DNA of 16,959 nt from Thoreauomyces humboldtii (Eukaryota > Chytridiomycota > Chytridiomycetes > Spizellomycetales > Powellomycetaceae). The DNA lies in the NCBI GenBank assembly GCA_027596035.1, contig JADGJA010000494.1, positions 1 to 16,959 on the forward strand, written 5' to 3'. Made by a program: the position numbers and the translations under genes. The notes under the pieces are model-generated. The model searched no databases and had not been told where the DNA came from. It worked only from the letters and a program-made list of their open reading frames with translations. Positions 8,884 to 15,742 of the stretch are shown one piece after another (the first letter of the stretch is position 1; each line of letters opens with the position of its first letter).

Positions 8884-8943
8884 CCTTCCTCTTCCCCATC
8901 TCTTCCCGAACAGTGGTCACCTTCCTTTTCCCCATCTCTTCCC
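8884..8943. repeat. 24-bp duplicated block upstream of the ankyrin gene
   Basis: The pyrimidine-rich block at 8884-8907 recurs at 8920-8943 with one mismatch, a period of 36 bases. On the ankyrin strand it reads as two GAAGAGATGGGGAA copies, each with an in-frame ATG. It lies 129-188 bases upstream of the preferred start, so it is probably in the 5' leader. Confidence 0.75.
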
Positions 8944-8974
8944 CGCTTGCATTTTGCCAAGATCTTGACCACAA

Positions 8975-9272
8975 TTTTCAACTGTCTGGCCGTCTACTGG
9001 AAGTAAAACCAACAGGATGTTACGTGCTGGTACAGTGACATGCAGCTCTGCATCACTATTCTCTCGTGACGTTGTTGGCACTTCCGGAATTGCGCATATC
9101 AAAGCAACTGAAGGCCGTTATCAACCTCCCCGCTGGTGAGGTGACCGCAGACCTGCATCACCACTCTCCTGCGAAGCTGAAACGCTAAATTTCCGATGGC
9201 TTGCAGAGATGGAAGAAAGGGCTACGAGGCTCCTGCAAGTCCTACGTGGACAGGTATCGCGGGGTTATCGAA
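8975..9272. other. Intergenic stretch, nothing clear
   Basis: No convincing ORF or RNA gene. The right part (about 9190-9272) has weak similarity to the direct repeats that follow (AAATTTCCGATGG, TACGAGGCTCC) and may be a decayed first unit. Confidence 0.4.
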
Positions 9273-9755
9273 GACGGGGAGCGCTTACTTGAGGTACTTT
9301 GGATGAATGCTCCCTGTGTCGTTGCCATTTGAACATGGGCTAAAATGCGACATGTTCGACATCACGCAGGGATCACAGTAGAGCTTCGAGGACAACGCGC
9401 GTGTTACGAGCACGCGTATCGAGGGGAGATCAAAGACGGGAGCGCTTATTTGAAGGTACTTTGCATGAATGCTGCCCGCGTAGTGCAGCATTCGCCCACT
9501 ACGCGCACTACGCGAAATTTGAAGATCGAAATTTCGACGGGACGCAGGGATCACGGTAGATCCTCGGGGACGGCGCCAGTGTTTCGAGAACGCTTTCCGA
9601 GGGTTTCTTGAGGACGGGAGCGCTTATTTGAGTACTTCCGATGCACGCTGCCCGTGTCATTGCCCTTTGAAGGTGGCTAAAGTAGGAAATTTCAACGGGA
9701 CGCGGGGACCACATTAGAGCTTCGGCAACGCAGCAAGTGTTACGAGCACGATCAC
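9273..9755. repeat. Three diverged direct repeats of about 160-180 bp
   Basis: Units start at 9273, 9435 and 9613, each with GACGGG(G)AGCGCTTA(C/T)TTGA, then GTACTTT...GATG-AT/AC-GCT-CCC-GTGT, later GACGCAGGGATCAC and GTTACGAGCACG. Spacings are 162 and 178 bases; the middle unit carries an extra CACTACGCG duplication. They do not encode a long protein. They could be satellite-like or part of a transposon's non-coding end. Confidence 0.75.
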
Positions 9756-9765
9756 CCCCTCTCTA

Positions 9766-10240
9766 TTAATCTCTTTCTAAGATGTGTATGCTACTCGCTT
9801 CAAAACAATTGAGAGCTTTTGGCTTCTTTCCGTCCCCAGCTGCTGTTCTCCTTGCCTCCATGCGGGTGAGCACAACTTCCAAATGGGAACCCTCTTCTGA
9901 GTCCAGCTGCCTTTGAATTGCGTCGATGAGAACCTTCCGCCTCAAAAAGCGCTTTCTGTTTGTCGGATTGGCACACCAGCTTGTGCCGACAGCTTCAAGT
10001 GTGGGTGTCCGTCCAAGCCCTCGTCCCACTCCCTGCAAAGACCTCTGAGATCCGTAACCCTAACCCTAAACAGTAACAGCTGCAATGCCCTGAAGATTGT
10101 CGATTGCAGTTCTGTCATTCGGATTGGTGACTTCTTGGCGAAGAGTTGCCAGTGATTGAAGAACCTGTAGCCCCTGATCCCGTCTGGCTTCCTGCAGGTT
10201 GTGCAGACGCGTTTGACATCAGGGATGACTTCCGTCAATT
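9766..10240 (-). pseudogene. GCR1_C-type DNA-binding domain fragment, Crypton-like, decayed
   Basis: On the minus strand three frames give one coherent protein tail. First (10197 to 10069) LQEARRDQGLQVLQSLATLR, a coiled helix ending in TAG. Next frame: FRVRVTDLRGLCREWDEGLD. Then, after a frameshift near 10015, TPTLEAVGTSWCANPTNRKR and FLRRKVLIDAIQRQLDSEEG, ending in TCC...GAC near 9766. The pattern V-T-D-L...REW.EGL.G...LE..G..W...R..F..R+..I..I is what I know as the GCR1_C domain, found in fungal glycolysis regulators and at the C-terminus of fungal Crypton tyrosine-recombinase transposons. No recombinase domain is visible in the window. Two frameshifts and one stop show it is not functional. 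The break between the first two frames falls on a telomere-like tract. Confidence 0.5.
10055..10069 (-). repeat. Interstitial telomere-like tract
   Basis: TAACCCTAACCCTAA is 15 bases of perfect (CCCTAA)n, that is TTAGGG repeats on the minus strand. It lies inside the decayed GCR1_C fragment. Confidence 0.7.
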
Positions 10241-10325
10241 ATGTATCCCAAGGATCACGTTGGCCATCCATTGCATGTACCTTCAAATGCTTGGCTTTGA
10301 TTCCATCTTCCAAGACGGCTGATAC

Positions 10326-10491
10326 TGTTAAGCACCCGTTGGGGCGCTCAGCACTGGTAGAGACAATGTTGTTTGAACACTTTCTGTAGTCCCGGAGGGA
10401 GAGTGAAGGTGCTGGACATTGTCGCTAACCGTCGTGCTTGGAAGTCCAGGTACTGTGACAGCGCCTGGTGGTGACAGCGACCAACGGGTTC
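10326..10491. repeat. Dispersed repeat, copy A
   Basis: This stretch aligns with copy B (10677-10707 joined to 13194-13333): TGTTAAGCAC against TGCTGAGCAC at the start, CAATGT-GTTTGA-CAC, CGGAGGGAG-GTGAAGGTG, TGCTTGGAAG-CCAGGTACTG and CGACCAACG-GTTC at the end. I judge it roughly three quarters identical by eye. No protein is encoded; it may be an LTR or leader of a copia element, since a copia fragment follows copy B. Confidence 0.7.
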
Positions 10492-10676
10492 TGCGAGTGT
10501 GGTAAAGGAAGACCCACATCACATTCTCCAGGCACCTGAACAGAACCTGTCAAGGTGCTATGAGTCCCAGCAAGTCACCCAAAGTTATGAGTCACACCGG
10601 AGGTACAAGCCTCCGGGATGGACACATTCCATTAGCCCAATGCGCTGCTCAATGTACTAGCACAGCCACAGGATGC
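10492..10676. other. Spacer between repeat copies, no gene seen
   Basis: No supported ORF. GGAGGTACAAGC near 10603 recurs at 2338-2349 and GGATGCTGCT near 10671 recurs at about 2371, hinting at shared repeat sequence, but the match is short. Confidence 0.35.
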
Positions 10677-10702
10677 TGCTGAGCACTTGTGAGTGCCCGG
10701 CA

Positions 10703-10707
10703 CTGTT
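10703..10707. repeat. Target-site duplication, left copy (CTGTT)
   Basis: CTGTT directly precedes the 5' LTR and is repeated directly after the 3' LTR. Five bases is the usual size made by LTR-element integrases. Confidence 0.9.
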
Positions 10708-10909
10708 TGTCGTATGGTTATACCCTTACCATGGTTTCTTGTAGTTACCACCCGCCAGGGCTTGTGCCCAAAGCGTCGGTACTACAGCGCGTTACATAGG
10801 GTTAGGGAATGGATGCCCCAGGGTCCATTTCTCTTCCCTTTACATACCGCGGCCCTGCCGGGTAGTTGGTACGAACCTATCACCTTGGCTTCATCTAACC
10901 CATTCTACA
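10708..10909 (+). repeat. 5' LTR
   Basis: Starts TGTCGTATGG and ends CATTCTACA. It carries a telomere-like TAGGGTTAGGG at 10797-10807. No clear TATA box is seen. Confidence 0.95.
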
Positions 10910-10922
10910 TGGTAGCACTGCC
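10910..10922 (+). other. Primer binding site
   Basis: TGGTAGCACTGCC follows the 5' LTR with no gap, complementary to a tRNA 3' end (TGGTAGC is typical of initiator tRNA-Met primers). Sets where minus-strand DNA synthesis starts. Confidence 0.85.
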
Positions 10923-10949
10923 TTCTTGACATCCAGGAACCTCAGTATC

Positions 10950-12358
10950 ATGAGCGCTGTGAGCGCTTCCGCTAGTCCGTCTGCTCCTGCCGCCGCCCGC
11001 CAAGCCCGTCGCCACTTGGTACCGACTCTGGACTCGGCCGGCACCTTCAGTCCTCTTACCAGCCCAGCATTGGTCCCCACCGCTGGCGGCGCCACTCCTC
11101 GAGCAGCCGGCAACGCTGTCACTCACCGACGGGACTGCACAGCTGTACCCGAAGACGCCCCCGCAGAAGGATGGTCAGAAGAACTCCAAATGGAGGCTTA
11201 TTGGCGGAAGAAAGTGGCGGAACACAGGCTTGCTCTACGTTATGCCGCCATCGATGCAGAGATTGAGCAGGACTTACCCCTCCCCACTGACTTTGCAGAG
11301 GATGATATTGAGCGTGGATCCTGGGAGGGAGTGCTCAGTAGTGGAAACTGCTCAACGCTATGTAGATTGACAAAGCTGTTGTGTATTGTGTGTCATTCTT
11401 TTAGCGCCAGGCGAAAAGAGGGAAGAGATATGTAGACGACGAACGGGTGGCTGTGCAAGCTATCTAAGCATACATGCGAGCTGGGCGCTCTAGTCCATCA
11501 ATGCATAACAGATGAGGCCCATGTTACCAACCTCGGCACCATGCTGTTTGTTTTTTGCTGCAAGATCGATGGCACCGTCATACAGCGCTTCCGAACTACG
11601 CAAGAGCGGTACCTTACGGCCCGGAACCTTCACCTGCCTTCCAACAACGCCGGCCCTCGTGCTATAGCGCATCTCCAGGCTTATCTCGGAGACGCGGCGC
11701 TTGTCTCGTGGATGGAGATGGAGCCGCACGACCGCCCCACGCACATGGAAAAGTTTTTGACGCTCTCCGCTCCCGCTGGTTCCCGCAGAACATCCGACAG
11801 ACCGCCTTTCTCCAACTCGGACGCTTACGCCTGGTTAACGACGATTTCAATCGTTATGTTGCGCTGTTCCTCGCTATTCTTGCGGACGCTAACACTTCAG
11901 GAACTCGCCCGGAGGACCGCATCCGCTCTGACGACGCTCGCAACCTGTTCCTTTCAGGTCTTTGCCACAGTTCCGGCAAGAACCACGTGCACCTCTACGA
12001 AACCGCAATCAGCTGGTCCGTTGCGCACCCAACCAAGCCACTCAACGACCTTGTCGGCCACCTCTCTCGTTACTTTGGCATGGTTTTCCATCCCACTGAT
12101 GACCATGCAGATACGGCAACTCGAAACCTTGAAGAACGACTTCTCAGCGTGAATTTCCCACCTCACCTTGTATCGGTTGCAAGAAATCCTGCGTTGCCGC
12201 ACCCTCACATCCGAGCCCGCAACAATACGGACCCTGAAGCTGTCGCCACGCTAAAACAAAACGCATGGGTGCAATCGCTCTGCTTCCGTTGTCAAAGCCC
12301 CGATCACTACCTATCCCAATGCCCTCTGCCCAAACCTGCTAAGCGCCCTCGTATTTAG
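10950..12358 (+). pseudogene. gag of the LTR element, with CCHC zinc knuckle, several lesions
   Basis: ATG at 10950 starts MSAVSASASPSAPAAARQAR, an alanine/serine-rich N-terminus, then a helical part (WSEELQMEAYWRKKVAEHRL). The frame stops at TAG 11433-11435. The same frame then carries the start of the capsid region (VIQRFRTTQERYLTARNLHL, AIAHLQAYLGDAALVSWME). At the T-run 11754-11758 one base must be added to continue in the next frame: FDALRSRWFPQNIRQTAFLQ, then LFLSGLCHSSG, NLEERLLSVNFPPHL. Near the end is a perfect C-x2-C-x4-H-x4-C knuckle, CFRCQSPDHYLSQC (12281-12322), before TAG at 12356-12358. Gag forms the particle and the knuckle binds element RNA. Around 11331-11464 the frame is uncertain: a 74-base GT...TTTTAG stretch (11331-11404) could be an intron, leading to RQAKRGKRYVDDERVAVQAI and then a TAA. 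As read, no full-length Gag can be made. Confidence 0.8.
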
Positions 12359-12424
12359 TGATCCCCCTTCCACGCCTGATGTTCCCCTTTTGCTCCTAAC
12401 AGACTGTACCTTCAATACATTCCG

Positions 12425-12449
12425 CGACGGCACCTCTACAGTGCCGTCG
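12425..12449. other. 9-bp hairpin downstream of gag
   Basis: CGACGGCAC, loop CTCTACA, GTGCCGTCG: a perfect 9-bp stem 67 bases after the gag stop. It may be an RNA structure of the element (dimerisation or packaging are possible uses), which is inference. Confidence 0.55.
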
Positions 12450-12664
12450 GTCTCCGCTCCGCTCTCGGTACCGGGTGGGGAAGGGGACTGCCTCAGTGTT
12501 GGCAACATCAATCTCGCTGGGACCATCTCGCCGCCCCTGTTTCCCGTTGCCTCCCGTCATTTGCACCGGTTGATGTTCATTGCTGCCGCTTCCGTGCCTC
12601 CCGACGCCGAATCCCTCCGTTTACGCTGAACCCCAAAAGTCACTCAGAGCCTTCATGGTACTCT

Positions 12665-12698
12665 GAAATTCAAGGTACACCGAAATTCGGGGTACACC
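12665..12698. repeat. 17-bp tandem repeat, two copies
   Basis: GAAATTCAAGGTACACC (12665-12681) is followed directly by GAAATTCGGGGTACACC (12682-12698), two mismatches. Confidence 0.85.
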
Positions 12699-12711
12699 AA
12701 GGTACGTAGTT

Positions 12712-12893
12712 GCCCATGGATTTGGATGCCGAGGGGACACTCAATGCCCGTGGATTCGGATGCCCATGGATTTGGATGCCCATGGATTTGGATGCCGAGG
12801 GGACACTCGAAGCCCGTGGATTCGGTTGCCCATGGATTTGGATGCCCAAGAATTTGGATGCCCACGGATTTGGATGCCGAGGGGATACTCGAT
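12712..12893. repeat. Compound minisatellite inside the LTR element
   Basis: The 182 bases divide exactly into eight 16-bp units of type GCCCATGGATTTGGAT (two of them the GCCCGTGGATTCGG variant) and three 18-bp units of type GCCGAGGGGACACTCRAW. Order: a b c a, a b c a, a a b, so a 66-bp super-unit is present twice and a third is partial. All frames on both strands are nearly open, so short ORFs here (MDLDAEGTL, HGHPNPWAS) are repeat artefacts. It lies between gag and the polypurine tract. Confidence 0.92.
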
Positions 12894-12983
12894 GCCGCTC
12901 TTGCGACGAGGTAGACTCCAGGTACGGTTATACCACTTTCTGACGACTCGGTGATTCCTCACGGCTGCAGGACCGTCGAGCCT

Positions 12984-12991
12984 GAGGGGGG
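12984..12991 (+). other. Polypurine tract
   Basis: GAGGGGGG directly precedes the 3' LTR. It would prime plus-strand DNA synthesis. Confidence 0.85.
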
Positions 12992-13193
12992 TGTCGTATG
13001 GTTATACCTGTACCATGGTTTCTTGTAGTTACCACCCGCCAGGGCTTGTGCCCAAAGCGTCGGTACTACAGCGCGTTACATAGGGTTAGGGGATGGATGC
13101 CCCAGGGTCCATTCCTCTTCCCCTTACATACCGCGGTCCTGCCGGGTAGTTGGTTCGAACCCATCACCTTGGCTTCATCTAGCCCATTCTACA
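12992..13193 (+). repeat. 3' LTR
   Basis: TGTCGTATGG...CATTCTACA, 202 bp, same length as the 5' LTR with nine substitutions. Contains TAGGGTTAGGGG at 13081-13092 and a GGTTCGAACC box near 13152. Confidence 0.95.
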
Positions 13194-13198
13194 CTGTT
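13194..13198. repeat. Target-site duplication, right copy (CTGTT)
   Basis: Matches 10703-10707 exactly. Confidence 0.9.
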
Positions 13199-13459
13199 GA
13201 CGGCAATGTCGTTTGAGCACCTTCTGAGTCCGGAGGGAGCGTGAAGGTGTTGGATATAATCGCTAACAGTCTTGCTTGGAAGGCCAGGTACTGCTGAGGC
13301 CAGCACCAGGGAGTGACGACGACCAACGTGTTCCGTATGGAAAGGCTGACGTTCTTGGTTGGCAGGAAATGGCTGCCGGTTGGTGTCTTGGAAGGATGAC
13401 AAGACTGGTAGATGATAACCTTACACAGCACAGTAAAATGTATACGGTGCAAGCTCTGA

Positions 13460-13852
13460 GGTTTTATCTTCGAGCTTACCGGCAAGGATGTCAGGCCAGT
13501 TACGATCTTCAAGGACAACGAATCCGCTATCGCATCGGCAAACAATCCGGTCCATCATGCACGAACCAAGCACATCAATGTGCAACACCACTTTGTCAGG
13601 GAAAAGGTTTCCGGCGGGATCATTAACCTCAAGTACAAGGCTACTGGAGACATGGCAGCCGATATCATGACAAAGCTTCTACCAAGGCCAGCTTTTGAGA
13701 AGCACAAGGAAACTATGGGTATCCGCCATCTCAACACAAGCAAGGGCATGGAGGCCAACTTCACGAGCGACAACTCTAACTTGAGGGTACTGTTGAGTGA
13801 AACAGGCAAGAACGCACAAGTCCTCACTTCAGGGGGCGCACTTCTCCAATAG
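13460..13852 (+). pseudogene. Ty1/copia pol C-terminus (end of RNase H), 5'-truncated
   Basis: From 13460 one frame reads GFIFELTGKDVRPVTIFKD, then KDNESAIASANNPVHHARTK, HINVQHHFVREKVSGGIINL, ATGDMAADIMTKLLPRPAFE and ends at TAG 13850-13852. This is the classic end of a copia polyprotein: the D of KDNESA is an RNase H catalytic residue, followed by the ARTKHI motif and ADIMTK. The preceding frame (VQALRFYL, 13448-13471) fits the residues just upstream, so a frameshift lies near 13470. Nothing further upstream (integrase, YVDD, first RNase H acidic residues) is present, so the element is 5'-truncated or interrupted at about 13440. It lies on the strand opposite to the other copia fragment at the right end. 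The stop codon overlaps a 12-base palindrome, TAGACTAGTCTA. Confidence 0.85.
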
Positions 13853-14290
13853 ACTAGTCTAGATAGCTCCCACCTTTTGTCACTCTTTCTCCTTTTCTCT
13901 TCTTTCTGTTTCTTCCATAAGTGCTCATACTACCTAGCTAGTGAAACCGAGGTGTATGTGTGTATGAAGTGTATGAATTTGTTACCTGGTCAACATTTGA
14001 GAAAAATTGGAGAATGTAAGTGTATGATGCAAGAATGCAGCTTTTTCTGAGGGATATAAAGGGAGACTGGAGAAGGCGCTTCCCTTTGCGTTTTGATATT
14101 TGGATTCAAGAAGATCCAAAAGGATTCTCAAGAAGGCTCAACAAAGTGTACGGAGTGGAAGGAAGAAACCCAAGATTCGACAGATTCGACAGGTCACTTT
14201 CGAACGGGGAGCACTTTAAACCGCAGAGGACTTCCAACAAAGATTGGACAGGTCTTGAAAAGCATCAATAGAGCTAAATGAAGGTACGAA
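13853..14290 (+). other. Downstream region of the copia fragment, possible 3' LTR
   Basis: No gene is supported. A pyrimidine-rich run (13870-13920) follows the pol stop. TTGGAGAATG near 14008 resembles the start of many copia LTRs, and TATAAA at 14055-14060 would fit an LTR promoter. No second copy or clean TG...CA borders were found, so the LTR idea is weak. AGATTCGAC is directly doubled near 14175. Confidence 0.3.
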
Positions 14291-14293
14291 CAG

Positions 14294-14347
14294 CTCCGCC
14301 TCCTTTAGCCTTCGCCTCCTTTAGCCTCCGCCTCCTTTAGCCTCCGC
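14294..14347. repeat. 16-bp tandem repeat, about 3.4 copies
   Basis: CTCCGCCTCCTTTAGC (14294-14309), CTTCGCCTCCTTTAGC (14310-14325), CTCCGCCTCCTTTAGC (14326-14341), then CTCCGC. The complement GCGGAGGC occurs nearby at about 14388, so the RNA could fold back. Confidence 0.9.
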
Positions 14348-14504
14348 ACCGAAATGTCCAGAAAGCTGCAATAGCGCCGACGCAGCGGGCGGAGGCAGTG
14401 TAGCGCCAAAACCAAGGCTACGGCAAGCGGCAGTGTAGCGCTAGTGGATTCGGCAGTAGATTCGGCAGTAGCAAGGCAGCTGTGGCGCAGTAGATTAGGC
14501 AGCC
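14348..14504. other. Short-repeat region, no gene
   Basis: GGCAGTGTAGCGC occurs twice (near 14394 and 14430) and GATTCGGCAGTAG twice (near 14448 and 14459). No ORF is supported. Confidence 0.6.
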
Positions 14505-14550
14505 ACCTTCACAGTGCATGGGAGTATATACTACCATGCACTGCGAAGGT
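14505..14550. repeat. 46-nt near-perfect palindrome
   Basis: ACCTTC-A-CAGTGCATGG... mirrors ...CCATGCACTG-C-GAAGGT around a central AGTATATACT. Twenty-one of 23 base pairs match, with no loop. It could form a cruciform or a long RNA hairpin. Confidence 0.9.
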
Positions 14551-14944
14551 AATGTCGTTAATCCATTCATGCGCATCACTAATTGGATCACGAGGCATTT
14601 GGCTAGATTAGATAATCCTAGTTACTCTTGCTGTTTACGCACGCTTGGTTGAATTTCTTCACTTTGTCATTCAGAGCACTGGAAATCTGTGAGCAGGACG
14701 GCGCAGCTGTGGGAATTGATAGAAGAATGTATATGTTGGTGAAGCTTACTTGACTAAGGGGGAAGAGAACCGAGGGGGAAGGAGACTATCTAAGGAGTGG
14801 CCGTGCTCCTGCTATGTGTGTCCGGGTACGCCGGACACAGGCGCAGGTGAGACAGCTGGTAGGATGACCTATCCCCGCCAACACCCCCACTCAGACTATA
14901 CAGGCTGTCACACCTGCAAAACAAAAGAAACAAAGAAAAAACTA
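14551..14944. other. Stretch with purine tracts and a hairpin, no clear gene
   Basis: No ORF with convincing content. A purine-rich run, AAGGGGGAAGAGAACCGAGG and on to about 14786, resembles a polypurine tract but no LTR follows that I can match. GTGTCCGG/CCGGACAC is a perfect 8-bp stem-loop at 14818-14838. Confidence 0.45.
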
Positions 14945-15688
14945 ATGCAGCCACCGCAACTACGAAAGATGCCACCGAAACAAATCAGGCACAAGACGAT
15001 GGGGGCAAAAGTCGGGGGAACTGGGAAATGTGCACCGCGTGGAGGCGCACGCGGGGGAGCCATCAATGTTGCGGTGCACGGAGGAGCGGCTGCTTGAGGT
15101 GCGGCCGGGCGCGGAGGGATATCAATGGCTGCTGCTGGCCGCGGGGGAGGAGGAGCGACCAATCCGAACGCGCCACAGAATCTTGCGTTGAGGTTGCCAG
15201 TACCTCCGCATATGAGCGGCGTACCTCGCGTGTCCTCCGAGTTTGCAAATGATTGAGAGATTCCTCTCGTTCAGCTAGCTGCAGAGGATCTGGAGCTGGC
15301 CTTGCAAGTTTGCTACGACGCGGCTTGGGAGAAAACCCAAAAGACATCGGCGTCAAACGTGAAGAATCAGCAAAAGATGCTCAAAAGAGAGCTGGCAAAG
15401 ATGACTTCCTTGGAGGAGGGGTTATTTCTTTGCCCGGCGATGAAATACCAGGCCCTTCTGGACCGCGAAGCGTTGCGTACGTACGGTCCGGGGAAGAAGG
15501 CCACGCCGACTGATTCCAAGACGTCTGAGAAGAAGCGCGCGCGCGCCCGGAAGAGGCGTATCGAGGAGGCCGAGGAGCTGGCCGATCTGCTCCTGGGACC
15601 CGAGGTCCCATCGAACGAGGATAGCAACGGAGGAGACAGACAGCCAGGGCCGTTGGGAGGGGCTGCGGGAGCGTTGGTAGCTGGGTAG
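14945..15688 (+). pseudogene. Unrecognised basic protein, broken by two TGA codons in one frame
   Basis: One plus-strand frame runs from ATG 14945 (another ATG at 14969, MPPKQIRHKTMGAKVGG) to TAG 15686-15688, about 247 codons, interrupted only by TGA at 15095-15097 and 15254-15256. It reads: a basic glycine/alanine-rich start; MAAAGRGGGGATNPNAPQNL (ATG 15124); VPPHMSGVPRVSSEFAND; then after the second TGA a helical part, LAAEDLELALQVCYDAAWEK and MLKRELAKMTSLEEGLFLCP; a lysine/arginine-rich stretch, KKRARARKRRIEEAEELADL, that could bind nucleic acid; and a glycine-rich end. The frame keeps sensible protein across both stops without shifts, so one gene with two point mutations is the simplest reading. 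Both stops could be CGA turned into TGA. I do not recognise the family; a retroelement gag is possible. Confidence 0.45.
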
Positions 15689-15742
15689 AGCTAGCGGGGT
15701 CGTGTGCGCCCATAGACGGCATACTTGTAGCACGCATTGTCA

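Larger units (their letters stand above)
10708..13193 (+). mobile_element. Complete gag-only (non-autonomous) LTR retrotransposon
   Basis: The 2,486-bp element has two 202-bp LTRs with TG...CA ends, a primer binding site right after the first, a polypurine tract right before the second, and a perfect 5-bp target duplication. The internal 2,082 bp holds a gag with CCHC knuckle but no protease, reverse transcriptase, RNase H or integrase. Such elements (compare TR-GAG/LARD-type elements) must borrow enzymes from a relative. LTRs differ at 9 of 202 positions by hand count (about 95.5% identical, no gaps), so insertion is not very recent. The primer site is identical to the one at 1224-1236, so a related autonomous family may exist in this genome. 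Confidence 0.92.
10677..13333. repeat. Dispersed repeat, copy B, split by the LTR element at 10708-13193
   Basis: The two halves, 10677-10707 and 13194-13333, line up in order with copy A once the LTR element and one CTGTT duplication are removed. This shows the element landed in a pre-existing repeat. Confidence 0.7.

Noticed and set aside
11754..11758. Programmed -1 frameshift at the T-run in gag
   Set aside because: The shift falls inside the capsid region, not between gag and pol, and the seven-base slippery pattern is not met. A lost T is simpler.
12712..12893. CRISPR array
   Set aside because: Units are directly adjacent with no unique spacers, and the setting is a eukaryotic retroelement.
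12653..12962. Several ORFs on both strands (HGHPNPWAS-type and MDLDAEGTL-type)
   Set aside because: They are translations of the minisatellite units.
13100..13173. Functional tRNA gene
   Set aside because: No proper D arm, anticodon arm or A box; at most a tRNA-like remnant.
13276..13626. 116-residue plus-strand ORF
   Set aside because: It mixes repeat copy B with copia sequence in the wrong frame; the true copia frame is the one from 13460.
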